From Gemmatimonadota bacterium (lineage in GTDB: Bacteria; Gemmatimonadota; Gemmatimonadetes; Gemmatimonadales; Gemmatimonadaceae): 64,000 bases of DNA. Where the stretch lies: positions 44,277 through 108,276 of the forward strand of contig JACPPC010000002.1 in NCBI GenBank assembly GCA_016191225.1, written 5' to 3'. The notes beneath the pieces were generated by a model. It was not told the origin of the DNA. It saw only the letters and a program-made list of their open reading frames with translations, and made no database searches. Positions 51,615 to 60,498 of the stretch are shown piece after piece. Numbering within the stretch: position 1 is the stretch's first letter; every line of letters starts with the position of its first letter. The position numbers were made by a program, and so were the translations under genes.

Positions 51615-52163
51615 ATGATTGTCCTCTACATCGCGGCCCTGCTGGCAGGGCCCGCACTCGCCGTGCGCGTGATGGTTGCCGGCGTGCTGCGCCTCCCGCC
51701 TGCGGGGGCACCCGCCGAGGCAATTCCGGCGCGCCGGGCAAGACTGAGTCCCGCGCTCGGCGCCGCCGGCGCGACGGTCTTCGGCCTCGTTGGCGCGGCG
51801 ATGACCCGGCTCGCTGTCCCTGGGGCTGGACTGCGGTTCGTGTCAGCGCTCCTCGCCGGCGCCGTCGCGGTCGGAGGGGCCGGACTCGTGCTCAAGCTGT
51901 GGGCGCTCGATCCCCGCGCCCCGCTGGATCCCGAGGACGATCCGGGACACCGGTTGCAGGGAACTCCCGCCACGGTGACACGCGCGCCCTCGCCAACCGG
52001 GAACGGTGAAGTCGCGTTTCGCTACGACGGCGTTCGCCGCGTGCTTCCGGCGCGAGCGGTCGACGGCCGCCCGCTCGCGGCCGGCATCGAGGTTGTGATC
52101 GACCATGTGACGGACGGCGTGGCGTGGGTCGAGGGCTGGGCACGCGTCGAGGCACGGATGTAG
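51615..52163 (+). CDS. Small membrane protein with NfeD/OB-like C-terminus
   Basis: A 182-residue protein. Hydrophobic segments lie at about residues 2-22, 47-66 and 75-95. The C-terminal region (about 115-180) is beta-rich (VAFRYDGVRRVLPARA, then GIEVVIDHVTDGVAWVEGW), reminiscent of NfeD-type OB folds. No catalytic motif is seen. It may be part of a membrane-associated complex. The next small membrane protein follows after five bases. Confidence 0.6.
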   Translation: MIVLYIAALLAGPALAVRVMVAGVLRLPPAGAPAEAIPARRARLSPALGAAGATVFGLVGAAMTRLAVPGAGLRFVSALLAGAVAVGGAGLVLKLWALDPRAPLDPEDDPGHRLQGTPATVTRAPSPTGNGEVAFRYDGVRRVLPARAVDGRPLAAGIEVVIDHVTDGVAWVEGWARVEARM

Positions 52164-52168
52164 CGCCG

Positions 52169-52456
52169 ATGAGTGACGCCACGATCTTCGTGCTGGCCTT
52201 TGCGGCACTGCTGCTCGGGCGAGTGGCGGTGGCGACCGTCGTGTTCCTGTTCCTGCTGCCGCGCGGCGACCGTTGCCCCATCTGCGACGACGAAACACTT
52301 CGAGTGCAGCGCTACGGGTGGAACACCCTCCTGCCCTGGTTCCGTACCAGCTGGTGCCCGGCCTGTGGCTGGAGCGGGCTGCTCCGACATGGGCCGCTGA
52401 CGGTGCGCGATGTCCCCGAGCCGGTCGAGAGCGGAACCCGCGGCCGCGATCGCTAG
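52169..52456 (+). CDS. Small membrane protein with zinc ribbon
   Basis: A 95-residue protein. One N-terminal transmembrane helix (about residues 5-30) is followed by a zinc ribbon with CPIC and CPAC pairs and a Trp-rich loop (NTLLPWFRTSWCPACGW). ATG 52169 starts after a short gap from the upstream gene. The role is unknown; similar membrane zinc ribbons are often assembly factors. Confidence 0.65.
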   Translation: MSDATIFVLAFAALLLGRVAVATVVFLFLLPRGDRCPICDDETLRVQRYGWNTLLPWFRTSWCPACGWSGLLRHGPLTVRDVPEPVESGTRGRDR

Positions 52457-52531
52457 CCCGCGCGCTCGCGCGCCGCTGCGTCGAGGCAGCAGTGCCGGGG
52501 CGGCAAGACCGGGTCGGCGCGTGTCACGCGA

Positions 52532-52816
52532 TCAGCCCGCACGCGCGTAGAGCGAGAGCCACTCGGGCCAGTTGCCGCTCAGTTCGAACAGGTCCTCGTA
52601 CCACTGCAGGCCGCGATCCTCGAGCTCCGCGACCAGTGCGCCCAGGGCGGCCTCGTCATGCACCGGCCCGATCGCAATCAGGTCTCCTTCAACGCGGAAT
52701 TCGTCGGGTGTGAGGTTGAGGCGCTGGTCGAACTCGGCTCGCCGGAGGCCGGCGCGCTCGAACGAAGGGCGTCGCACGAGCAGGGTGGGGTGCGCGCGGC
52801 GGAGCGTAATGGGCAT
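52532..52816 (-). CDS. Hypothetical small protein
   Basis: A 94-residue protein that I cannot place in a family. It is acidic and mixed alpha/beta (EGDLIAIGPVHDEAALGAL, then ELEDRGLQWYEDLFELSG). It has no signal or membrane segment. It is convergent with the zinc-ribbon protein. Reading-frame quality and codon style match neighbours, so it is probably real. Confidence 0.5.
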   Translation of the reverse strand: MPITLRRAHPTLLVRRPSFERAGLRRAEFDQRLNLTPDEFRVEGDLIAIGPVHDEAALGALVAELEDRGLQWYEDLFELSGNWPEWLSLYARAG

Positions 52817-53060
52817 CGGTGAAGGGTCGGGAGGGAAGGCTGCCGCGGAGGAGGCCGCGCCCCGGCCAGGCTAGGCGGGGGTTCCGCGATGTGCAAGGTT
52901 CGACAGGTGGAACGTCTCGTGGCTGGTGGTCACGACGGCCCGCGCCTCGCGCCGGCCGGAGTGTGCACTGATTGGTAATATGAAGATACTAATTCATGTA
53001 TTGGAGTCATCCTGCGAATAAATCTGCGCGCTCGCCCCCGCACACCACTCGAGGTCACCA
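52817..53060. other. AT-rich intergenic segment upstream of SIMPL gene
   Basis: The stretch at about 52970-53030 is notably AT-rich and probably holds the SIMPL gene promoter (TTGGTA at 52972-52977 is a weak -35 candidate). No other gene is seen. Confidence 0.4.
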
Positions 53061-53861
53061 ATGTGCCCGCCCTCCGGAACCCTTCCCGTTGCCCACCGCC
53101 GGCCCCGCGCGCCTCGCCTCCTTTCCCCGATCGCCGCGGCGCAGGCGGCAATGCTCGTGTCTGCCACCGTCGCTCTGTCAGTTGCGGCAACGGCCCAAGG
53201 CCCGGTGCCGGAGCAGCAACCACAGATCGTGACGGTGGGCCGGGGCGAAATTCAGGTCGTGCCGGATCGAGCCACCTTGCTGCTCGCCGTCGAGACGAGG
53301 CATCCAACCGCCTCGCAGGCATCACAGGACAATGCCCGCCTGCAGCGAGCAGTTTTCGACACACTGAGGACTGTCGGCCTCACTGCGGATCAACTGTCGA
53401 CGAGCGACTTCAGTGTGATGCCGGAGCACCGATGGAACCAGCAGAAGCAGCAACAGGAGCTCACGGGCTTCGTGGTGCGCAACATGGTGCGGGTGCAGGT
53501 CCGTCAGGTAGAGCAACTCGGGAGAATTCTCGACGCTGCGTTAGCTAAAGGCTCAAACATTGTCAGCTCGCTCGAGCTGTACGTCTCCAATACGGACGCT
53601 GCTCGCCGCGAGGCGCTGACGCGCGCAGTCGAGCAGGCCAAGCTGGACGCAGAGGTCATGGCAAAGGCCGCAGGCGGGACGGTTTCTGGCTTGCTGGAGC
53701 TGGCGACTGAGCGGTACGAGCCTCCCAGGGCCTTTCCCGCCAGGTCTGCGATGATTGGGAAGGTCGCCGACGCTGCTTCGGAGACGCTGATCGGTAGCGG
53801 CAGCCAGTTCCTCTCGGTTCGCGTCACCGCAAGGTGGCGGTTCGCGGCTGATAGGCACTAG
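53061..53861 (+). CDS. SIMPL (DUF541) domain protein
   Basis: A 266-residue exported protein. The N-terminus is long and Pro/Arg-rich before AAMLVSATVALSVAATAQG. The SIMPL domain follows: VTVGRGEIQVVPDRATLLLAVETRHPTA at its start (the GxGEIxxxPD pattern), then a helical mid region and TARWRF at the end. Members form oligomers in the periplasm, often near stress functions. GAGGT precedes ATG 53061. It lies directly upstream of the parS-parA region, but a hairpin after it suggests separate transcription. Confidence 0.85.
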   Translation: MCPPSGTLPVAHRRPRAPRLLSPIAAAQAAMLVSATVALSVAATAQGPVPEQQPQIVTVGRGEIQVVPDRATLLLAVETRHPTASQASQDNARLQRAVFDTLRTVGLTADQLSTSDFSVMPEHRWNQQKQQQELTGFVVRNMVRVQVRQVEQLGRILDAALAKGSNIVSSLELYVSNTDAARREALTRAVEQAKLDAEVMAKAAGGTVSGLLELATERYEPPRAFPARSAMIGKVADAASETLIGSGSQFLSVRVTARWRFAADRH

Positions 53862-53868
53862 TTGTCGG

Positions 53869-53884
53869 TGTTTCACGTGAAACG
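53869..53884. promoter_or_regulatory. parS site 1
   Basis: TGTTTCACGTGAAACG matches the chromosomal parS consensus TGTTTCACGTGAAACA at 15 of 16 bases, with the GTTTCACGTGAAAC core intact. It lies just after the SIMPL gene and 357 bases before parA. It should load ParB. Confidence 0.95.
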
Positions 53885-53912
53885 TCACTTCTGCTTGTGC
53901 CAGTGGTGGTGT

Positions 53913-53935
53913 CCCACCGGTCGGACACCGGTGGG
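53913..53935 (+). terminator. Hairpin between parS site 1 and parA
   Basis: CCCACCGGT (53913-53921) pairs with ACCGGTGGG (53927-53935) around CGGAC, a 9-bp stem. It probably ends the SIMPL transcript. Confidence 0.5.
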
Positions 53936-54138
53936 CTTGGCTGGAGTGAGGCCAGTAGGCGGTCGTGAGCTGGCTAATGGTCGCCGAGTCGCCGTGTCCA
54001 AGGCCCGCCCAAGTACGGCATTTGGCCAGCCAGGAAGTCGACGGTGGGCCTGCGCCGAATAAGAGCGCGGCGCCTTCGAAACCAACCTGGGCCGTGTCGA
54101 GCGCCACAGTATTCGGCGACCATCTCCGTAAGGTGCCC
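53936..54138. other. Non-coding stretch between the parS sites
   Basis: About 200 bases without a supported gene; frames on both strands lack recognisable protein features. It separates the two parS sites. Confidence 0.5.
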
Positions 54139-54154
54139 GGTTTCACGTGAAACA
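54139..54154. promoter_or_regulatory. parS site 2
   Basis: GGTTTCACGTGAAACA matches the parS consensus at 15 of 16 bases with the palindromic core intact. It lies 72 bases before the parA start and 270 bases from site 1, so the two can be bridged by a ParB nucleoprotein complex and may also regulate parAB. Confidence 0.95.
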
Positions 54155-54166
54155 GCGCCAGTTCCG

Positions 54167-54175
54167 TGCTACATT
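54167..54175 (+). promoter_or_regulatory. Candidate extended -10 promoter of parA
   Basis: TGCTACATT fits an extended -10 element (TGn plus TACATT). The expected start near 54182 leaves a leader of about 44 bases. It lies 13 bases from parS site 2, so ParB spreading could repress it. Confidence 0.35.
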
Positions 54176-54225
54176 GGCCGCTTGCGGCTGCCTGTATCTG
54201 GCCTGTTCTCACAGCAATCGAATCC

Positions 54226-55041
54226 GTGACCCGCGTTCTCGCAATTGCCAACCAGAAGGGAGGAGTGGGAAAGACCACGTCGGCGGTGAACCTTGCCGCG
54301 AGCTTGGCCGTAGCGGAGCATCGCACGCTCTTGATTGATGCTGACCCCCAGGGTAACGCGAGCAGCGGAATCGGGCTCACGAAAGACCGCTTCGAGAATA
54401 CGACGTATGACGTCCTCCTCGGCGATGCATCCGCGGAGGAATCGATCGCTCACGGCGTGCAGTTCCCGTTTCTCGACGTGTTGCCAGCGACTCCAGATCT
54501 CGCCGCTGCGGAGGTTGAACTCGTCGGAAAGGGCAATCGCGAGCACAGGATGCGCGCCGCAATAGAGCCACTAAGACGACAATATAGCTACATTTTGATC
54601 GACTGCCCTCCGTCTCTCGGACTCATCACCATCAACATGCTGGCTGCGGCCGACGCGCTGCTCATTCCACTGCAATGCGAGTACTACGCGCTCGAGGGGC
54701 TGTCCCAGTTGCTGAACACCGTTCACCTCGTTCAGCAGGGAGTGAATCCTGCGCTCGGCATCGACGGAGTTCTGCTCACGATGTACGATGCACGGCTCAA
54801 TCTCTCCCGGCAGGTCGCCAGTGACGCGCGCGAGTATTTCGGACAGACGGTCTTTCGCTCGCACATTCCCAGAAATGTTCGACTCGCCGAGGCGCCGAGC
54901 TTTGGCAAGCCGATCATCCTGTACGACCTGCAGTCGGTGGGGGCGCAGGCGTACATGAGCGTGGCCAAGGAGTTGATCGAGCGCGTTGGCACGCCCTCAC
55001 GCGATCTGCGCGAGGCATCGAGCGAGGGCGTGCGCACATGA
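54226..55041 (+). CDS. parA: Chromosome-partitioning ATPase ParA
   Basis: A 271-residue Soj/ParA-type ATPase. The deviant Walker A is KGGVGKTT with the signature Lys, then LLIDADPQGN (Walker A') and ILIDCPPSLG (Walker B). It forms an ATP-dependent gradient on the nucleoid that moves ParB-parS complexes. The start is GTG 54226, which gives MTRVLAIANQKGG-type N-terminal sequence. Its stop overlaps parB by four bases. Confidence 0.98.
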   Translation: MTRVLAIANQKGGVGKTTSAVNLAASLAVAEHRTLLIDADPQGNASSGIGLTKDRFENTTYDVLLGDASAEESIAHGVQFPFLDVLPATPDLAAAEVELVGKGNREHRMRAAIEPLRRQYSYILIDCPPSLGLITINMLAAADALLIPLQCEYYALEGLSQLLNTVHLVQQGVNPALGIDGVLLTMYDARLNLSRQVASDAREYFGQTVFRSHIPRNVRLAEAPSFGKPIILYDLQSVGAQAYMSVAKELIERVGTPSRDLREASSEGVRT

Positions 55042-56015
55042 GCCAGGACAAGCCGCGGCGCCTTGGCCGGGGACTCGAGGCGTTGCTCGGGGCCGCCGCC
55101 GCACCGGCGCGCGAGCTGCGCGAAGCCGCCGTAGCGCACGATGATGCACGCACAGGCGGGGAATCCGGCCGTGGCGAACCACGGATGCTCGAGATCACCG
55201 GCATCCGGCCGAATCCGTTCCAGCCCCGACGGGACTTCCGCCCCGACGCGCTCGCTGCCCTCGAGGCAAGCCTCAAGGCCAATGGCCTCCTGCAGCCCGT
55301 TACGGTACGACCGCTGCCGGGCACGGTGGATCGCTTCGAGCTCGTAGCCGGCGAGCGGCGCCTGCGCGCGGCCACGCGGCTCGGGTGGACGGAGATCCCG
55401 GCGCTTGTCCGGTCTGTCGACGATCGCACCATGCTTACCTTGGCTCTTGTCGAGAATCTGCAGCGCTCCGACCTCAACCCGATCGACGAAGCCAGTGGCG
55501 TGCGTCGCCTGATCGAGGATTTCGGACTCTCGCACCAGCAGGTGGCAGACGCGCTCGGCAAGGATCGCTCCACCATCTCGAACCTCCTTCGCGTGCTGGC
55601 GCTTCCGGATGGGGTGCGCCGGTTGCTACAGGAGGACAAGCTCTCGCTGGGGCACGCTCGGGCGTTGCTTATGGTGAGTGACAGTCGTGCCCTCCTGGCG
55701 CTCGCGCGCAAAACCGTGGAAGAGCAACTGAGTGTTCGCGAGGTCGAGCGCAGGGCGCGAGCGGGCTCGCCGCCCGAACGGGAGAAGGGAGGGCGCCCGC
55801 GCGGCAAGGGCGCGGCTCCCGCTGGATCAGGACCTGCAGGAACCTCGATGATCGCGAAGCAGGCGGCCGAGGCATTGCGCCGGTACCTTCAGACGGACGT
55901 GCACGTGGACAGCGATGTGTCCTCGCGCGGGGAGGTCCGGCTTTCGTTCTACTCACAGGACGATCTCCGGCGCGTCGTCGAACTGATCCTGCGCGCCCCT
56001 TGGAGGGTGGACTAG
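55038..56015 (+). CDS. parB: Chromosome-partitioning protein ParB
   Basis: A 325-residue ParB. It begins with the RLGRGLEALLG motif that stimulates ParA. The CTPase domain has IRPNPFQPRRDF, GERRLRAATRLGW and ALVENLQRSDLNP. The helix-turn-helix is LSHQQVADALGKDRSTISNLLR, which reads parS, and the C-terminal dimerisation part is short. A Pro/Gly/Lys-rich linker lies at about 238-270. ATG 55038 overlaps the parA stop. Confidence 0.97.
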   Translation: MSQDKPRRLGRGLEALLGAAAAPARELREAAVAHDDARTGGESGRGEPRMLEITGIRPNPFQPRRDFRPDALAALEASLKANGLLQPVTVRPLPGTVDRFELVAGERRLRAATRLGWTEIPALVRSVDDRTMLTLALVENLQRSDLNPIDEASGVRRLIEDFGLSHQQVADALGKDRSTISNLLRVLALPDGVRRLLQEDKLSLGHARALLMVSDSRALLALARKTVEEQLSVREVERRARAGSPPEREKGGRPRGKGAAPAGSGPAGTSMIAKQAAEALRRYLQTDVHVDSDVSSRGEVRLSFYSQDDLRRVVELILRAPWRVD

Positions 56016-56104
56016 CTCAACGCCATGGTGAGCGCTTGATCGGCCCGCAGCAGCACAGAATCATATGCCGTCATTTGTTTCCACAGCCAGTGTAATCATT
56101 TGTC

Positions 56105-57142
56105 ATGTATAGCATTATGGAACTCCTTGTCGCGCGGTGTCGGCCCTCGCGCCGAGCGCTTCTCCACACCGTCATCATGATGGGGATTCTGGCCTGCGGG
56201 GGAAAGCCGGATGCGGCTAGCCCGAAGCACGCCGGTCAGTTTCGCGTGGCGCTCCTCACGCCCGGGCCCATTTCAGACCAGGCCTGGAATGCCGGAGCAT
56301 ATGCCGGACTGATGCGCATAAAGGATTCGCTGGGTGCGCAGGTGAGTCATGTGCAGACCAAGACGCCGGCGGAATTCGAGGAGAACTTCCGGCAGTACGG
56401 CACACAGGGGTACGACCTTGTGTTCGGCCACGGGTTCGAGTTCCAGGACGCGGCCGAGCGTGTCTCCGCCGAGTTTCCGAGGACGGTCTTCGTCACGACC
56501 AGCGGCGGCAGGACGGGGCCCAATCTCGCCGGAATGGACTTCGCATTCGAGGAGGGGTCGTACCTCGCGGGGATGGCCGCCGCGTCGGTGTCGAAGGCAG
56601 GCAGGATCGGCGCCATCGGCGGAGCAGACCTCCCTCCGGTGAAGGCGAGCTTCGCGGCGTTCGAGGCCGGCGCCCGTGCCGTCAATCCGGGCGTCGTGGT
56701 CATCGTGTCGTATCTCGGCTCCTGGGACGACGTTTCGGCCGGCAAGGAGCAGGCACTGGCGCAGATCGGCCGCGGCGTTGACGTCATCTTCCAGAACGCC
56801 GATGCCGCGGGGCTCGGAGTCATCCAGGGTGCGCGCGAGCGGCAGGTGCTGGCGATTGGCGCCAACGCCAACCAGAACGGCGTCGCACCGGGGACGATGC
56901 TGGGGTCGGTGGTGATCGACCTGCCTCATGCCCTGCTCACCGTCGCCCGCGAGGTTCGCGACGGCAAGTTCGTGCCGCGCGTGATCAGCCTCGGATCTCG
57001 CGATGAGGTCGTGAGCTGGACCGGCAGCCCGGCGTTGTCGCGCCCGGTGCCGGCAGCGGTCGCGCTGCGGATCGACTCGGTGCGCGCGCGCATGCGGGCC
57101 GGTGCGTTTCGGCTGTCGTCAGCCTCGGCCCCGCACAAGTGA
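56105..57142 (+). CDS. BMP-family nucleoside-binding lipoprotein
   Basis: A 345-residue substrate-binding protein. The signal peptide ends in a lipobox GILAC. BMP/PnrA-like marks include LLTPGPISDQAWNAGAYAGL, FGHGFEFQDAAERVSAEFP and GMDFAFEEGSYLAGMAAA. These proteins deliver nucleosides to ABC importers. The start is uncertain among ATG 56105, 56117 and 56177; the 5' region is AT-rich. It heads the importer operon, followed by Nif3, an ATPase and two permeases. Confidence 0.93.
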   Translation: MYSIMELLVARCRPSRRALLHTVIMMGILACGGKPDAASPKHAGQFRVALLTPGPISDQAWNAGAYAGLMRIKDSLGAQVSHVQTKTPAEFEENFRQYGTQGYDLVFGHGFEFQDAAERVSAEFPRTVFVTTSGGRTGPNLAGMDFAFEEGSYLAGMAAASVSKAGRIGAIGGADLPPVKASFAAFEAGARAVNPGVVVIVSYLGSWDDVSAGKEQALAQIGRGVDVIFQNADAAGLGVIQGARERQVLAIGANANQNGVAPGTMLGSVVIDLPHALLTVAREVRDGKFVPRVISLGSRDEVVSWTGSPALSRPVPAAVALRIDSVRARMRAGAFRLSSASAPHK

Positions 57143-57152
57143 CCGGCCCGCC

Positions 57153-57932
57153 ATGACCGGCATCGCCCTTGATCGCGTCGTCCAGCACCTCGACGAGACC
57201 CTGCGCACACGCGACATCCCGGACTCTCCCGGCGCCCTGAACGGGCTGCAGGTCGAGGGCAGCCGTCCTGTCGCTCGCGTTGCCGCGGCGGTCGACGCCT
57301 CGCGCGGGGTCATCACGGGCGCGATCGGCGCGGGGGCCGACCTGTTGATCGTGCACCACGGTCTGTTCTGGGGAGGGACGCAGCGCATCACGGGCCCGCT
57401 GTACAGGCGGCTCGCCCCGTGCCTGGCCCACGGCCTGGCGATCTACTCCGCACACCTGCCGCTCGACTGCCATCCGACGCTCGGCAACAACGTGCTCCTC
57501 GCGGGCGCGCTCGGCTTGGAGCCCTCGGAGGGCTTCGGCCGGTACGAGACAATCATGGTTGGCGTGGCCGGCCAGTCGGACGTCGCGACCGACGAGCTCG
57601 TATCGCGCGCCGGCCGATTCGCCGCGGAGCGCGGGGGCCGCGTGGTGGTCGCCGGCGCCGTCCCTGGAAAGCGCACCCGGCGCTGGGCGCTGGTCACCGG
57701 CGCGGGGGCATCAAGCCAAGTGCTGCGCGAGGCGGCGGCGCTCGGGGTCGACACGCTGGTCGTGGGAGAGGGGCCCCACCATACTGCGGTGGAGGGCCCG
57801 GAGCTTGGCCTGACGGTGATCTACGCCGGACACTATGCCACCGAGACGCTGGGCGTTTGCGCGCTCGGGGCGCACGTCGAGGAGGTGTTCGGCATTCCCT
57901 GGTCGTTCATCAGCGCGCCGACGGGGTTGTGA
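57153..57932 (+). CDS. Nif3-like dinuclear metal-centre protein
   Basis: A 259-residue protein of the Nif3/YbgI/GCH1-type-2 family. Metal ligands are in LIVHHGLFWGG and YSAHLPLDCHP, with the late pair in IYAGHYATET and a Glu in HVEEVFG. No PII-like insert domain is present. The family forms hexameric rings with two metal ions; the substrate is unsettled. It starts 10 bases after the BMP gene, and its stop overlaps the ATPase start (GTG at 57929), so it is embedded in the importer operon. Confidence 0.92.
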   Translation: MTGIALDRVVQHLDETLRTRDIPDSPGALNGLQVEGSRPVARVAAAVDASRGVITGAIGAGADLLIVHHGLFWGGTQRITGPLYRRLAPCLAHGLAIYSAHLPLDCHPTLGNNVLLAGALGLEPSEGFGRYETIMVGVAGQSDVATDELVSRAGRFAAERGGRVVVAGAVPGKRTRRWALVTGAGASSQVLREAAALGVDTLVVGEGPHHTAVEGPELGLTVIYAGHYATETLGVCALGAHVEEVFGIPWSFISAPTGL

Positions 57933-59422
57933 GCACGCCGGCGCCGGCCCTCGCGCTGCGCGACGTGAGCAAGCGGTTCGGCGCGGTGCAGGCACTCGAC
58001 CGATCGTCGATCACGGTGCGAGCGGGCACGGTGCACGCCCTGCTGGGCGAGAACGGCGCCGGAAAGTCCACCTTGATGCGCATCGCCTTCGGCCTTGCCC
58101 GGCCGGACGACGGCGAGATCCAGGTACGCGGGACGCGCTGCGCGTTTGCCAGCGCGGCCGACGCTGGCGCGGCGGGCCTTGGCATGGTGCACCAGCACTT
58201 CATGCTCGTCCCCGCGCTGACGGTGGCGGAGAACGTGGCGCTGGGCGGCCGCGGGCGATTCGCCGCCGCCGCGGTCGCCGAACGCATTCGCGCCATCGGT
58301 GAGGAGACCGGGTTGCGGCTGGAGCCGGACGCAGAAGCGGGAACGCTCCCGGTGAGCGCGCAGCAGCGGCTCGAGATCGTGAAGGCCCTCGCGCGCGGCG
58401 CGAGCGTCCTGATCCTGGACGAGCCGACGGCCGTGCTTGCCCCGACCGAGGCGCGTGAGCTGCTCGCGTGGGTGCGCCGATGGGCGACCGGTGAGCGCGC
58501 CGCTGTACTGATCACGCACCATCTCGACGAGGCCCTCGCGGTGGCGGACGACGTGACGGTGCTCCGCCGCGGCGTGACGGTGCTGGCGCGGCCGGTGGCG
58601 GCCGTGCCTCGGCAGGCGATCATCGGCGGGATGTTGGGAGAGGGTGAGCTGCACGCGGGGGCGGCGCCGCTGGTGCATCTCGAGGAGCCGGCGCGTGGGG
58701 CGCCGCTCGTCCCGCCGGGGGCGGCCGCGCCAGCAGGCCGTCGCCCCGTGCTCTCGATTCACGAGGCGAGCGTCGTCGATGCGCGCGGCGTGGTGCGCCT
58801 CGCCGGCGCGACGTGCGAGATCGCCGGCGGCGAGATCGTGGGCGTGGCCGCGATCGAGGGATCGGGGCAGGCCGAGTTGCTGCGCCTGCTCTCCGGGCGG
58901 CTCGCGCCGACCAGCGGAACCGTGTCGATCCCGGACGAGGTGGCGTTCGTGCCGGCGGATCGCCAGCGCGACGCGCTGGTGCTCGACTTCACGCTCGTGG
59001 AGAACATGGCGCTGCGCGGTGCCGGCGCCGCACGCGGCCGGGTGCCGTGGAAGGCGATGGCCAACGAGACGGCGCTCGCGCTCGAGCAGTTCGACATTCG
59101 CGGGGCGGGGCGGCAGGCCCCGGCGCGCTCGCTGAGCGGCGGCAACCAGCAGAAGTTCGTCCTCGCACGAGAGCTGAGCGGCGCGCCGGCGGCGCTCGTT
59201 GCCGAGAACCCGACGCGCGGCCTCGACATTCGCGCGACCGCCGACGTCCTCGCACGCGTGCGCGCCGCGCGCTCGGCGGGACTCGCCGTAGTGGTGTACT
59301 CGGAGGACCTCGACGAGGTGCTGGCGCTGGCGGATCGCGTGCTGGTTGTGCACCAAGGCCGCGTGCGAGCGATGGCGCCCGACCGCGAGGCGGTGGGCCG
59401 CGCCATGCTCGGGGCGCAATGA
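57929..59422 (+). CDS. Nucleoside ABC importer ATPase (double ABC domain)
   Basis: A 497-residue ATPase with two nucleotide-binding domains, as in RbsA and YufO/NupO. Domain 1 has GENGAGKST, the Q-loop VHQHFMLVPAL and Walker B LILDEPTAVL; its signature reads VSAQQRLEIVKAL. Domain 2 is degenerate: the Walker A region is AIEGSGQAELL, lacking GK[ST], while the signature LSGGNQQKF is perfect. That asymmetry is usual for this family. The start is GTG 57929. The downstream permease ATG overlaps its stop. Confidence 0.94.
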   Translation: MSTPAPALALRDVSKRFGAVQALDRSSITVRAGTVHALLGENGAGKSTLMRIAFGLARPDDGEIQVRGTRCAFASAADAGAAGLGMVHQHFMLVPALTVAENVALGGRGRFAAAAVAERIRAIGEETGLRLEPDAEAGTLPVSAQQRLEIVKALARGASVLILDEPTAVLAPTEARELLAWVRRWATGERAAVLITHHLDEALAVADDVTVLRRGVTVLARPVAAVPRQAIIGGMLGEGELHAGAAPLVHLEEPARGAPLVPPGAAAPAGRRPVLSIHEASVVDARGVVRLAGATCEIAGGEIVGVAAIEGSGQAELLRLLSGRLAPTSGTVSIPDEVAFVPADRQRDALVLDFTLVENMALRGAGAARGRVPWKAMANETALALEQFDIRGAGRQAPARSLSGGNQQKFVLARELSGAPAALVAENPTRGLDIRATADVLARVRAARSAGLAVVVYSEDLDEVLALADRVLVVHQGRVRAMAPDREAVGRAMLGAQ

Positions 59423-60498
59423 GCAGGGTGCGCTCGAGCCCGCTGGTGGCGGCGATGGGCATCGCGGCATCGACCCTCCTGCTCCTGGTCGTGATGCTCG
59501 CAGCCGGGGGCTTCGACGTGGGCGCGGCGCTGTCGGCCCTTGTGAGTGGGGCGGCGGGATCGCCCACCGCGTTCCTGTCAGGAACGCTCGTGCGCGCGAC
59601 GCCGTTGCTGCTGACGGGGCTGGCCGTGACCGTCGCGTTCCAGGCCGGCGTGCTCAACATCGGCGCCGAGGGGCAGCTGCTCGCGGGCGCGGCGGTGGCC
59701 ACCGCGGTCGGACTGGGCGTGCCGGCGGGACTGCTCACGGTACTCCTCGCGCTCGCGGCCGGCGCCTCGGCGGGGGCAGCGTGGGCCGCGATCGCGGCGG
59801 TGCTGCGGCAGAGGTTCGGCGTGCTGGAGGTGATCAGCACGATCATGCTCAACTTCGTGGCGCAACTGACGGTGGCGTGGCTCGTGCGCGGCCCGTTGCA
59901 GGAGCCCTCGCACATCTACCCGCAGTCGGAGGCGCTGCCGATGGTGGCTCGGCTTCCGGCGCTGGTGCCCGGGACGCGGCTGCACTGGGGCTTCGCGCTG
60001 GGCGTGGCCGCGGCGTTCGCAGCCTCGTTCGTGATGCGCCGCACGGCCGCCGGCTTCCGGTTGCGCGTGGTAGGCGCGAACCCGTTCGCGGCCGCCGTGG
60101 CCGGACGCATCAACGCGACGCGCGTCGCGTTCGGCGCGTTTGTCGTGAGCGGCGCCCTCGCCGGGCTGGCCGGTGCCACGGAAGTTGGCGGCGTGACGTT
60201 CGCCCTGTACGAAACCCTGTCGCCGGGCTACGGCTACAGCGCGATCGCCGTCGCGCTCCTGGCGCGGCTCGATGCCCGCCTCGTGATTCTCAGCGCCGTG
60301 CTGTTCGGCGGACTGGAGGCCGGGGCCGTCGCGATGCAGCGTGATGCGGGAGTGCCAAGCGTGGTCGTGAACGTGGTCGAGGCCACCCTGATCCTGATGG
60401 TTCTCGCGGCGAGCCGGCTGGATGCCCTGATGGGTTCAGTCGACGATACGACGCTGGCGCCGGAGGCGGGCCCTCCGACTCGGGACCGGCCCCGATGA
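59419..60498 (+). CDS. Nucleoside ABC importer permease 1
   Basis: A 359-residue membrane protein of the BPD_transp_2 (YufP/RbsC-like) family. About nine helices are visible. Landmarks are LTGLAVTVAFQAGVLNIGAEGQLL and the loop TAAGFRLRVVGANPFAA. It pairs with the second permease to form the channel. ATG 59419 overlaps the ATPase stop; its stop overlaps the next gene start (ATGA). Confidence 0.94.
   Translation: MSRVRSSPLVAAMGIAASTLLLLVVMLAAGGFDVGAALSALVSGAAGSPTAFLSGTLVRATPLLLTGLAVTVAFQAGVLNIGAEGQLLAGAAVATAVGLGVPAGLLTVLLALAAGASAGAAWAAIAAVLRQRFGVLEVISTIMLNFVAQLTVAWLVRGPLQEPSHIYPQSEALPMVARLPALVPGTRLHWGFALGVAAAFAASFVMRRTAAGFRLRVVGANPFAAAVAGRINATRVAFGAFVVSGALAGLAGATEVGGVTFALYETLSPGYGYSAIAVALLARLDARLVILSAVLFGGLEAGAVAMQRDAGVPSVVVNVVEATLILMVLAASRLDALMGSVDDTTLAPEAGPPTRDRPR

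Noticed and set aside
53553..54380. Minus-strand open frame across the parS region
   Set aside because: It overlaps the SIMPL gene, both parS sites and parA, and has no domain.
57833..59470. Long minus-strand frame opposite the importer ATPase
   Set aside because: The plus strand carries Walker A, signature and Walker B motifs; the minus frame has none.
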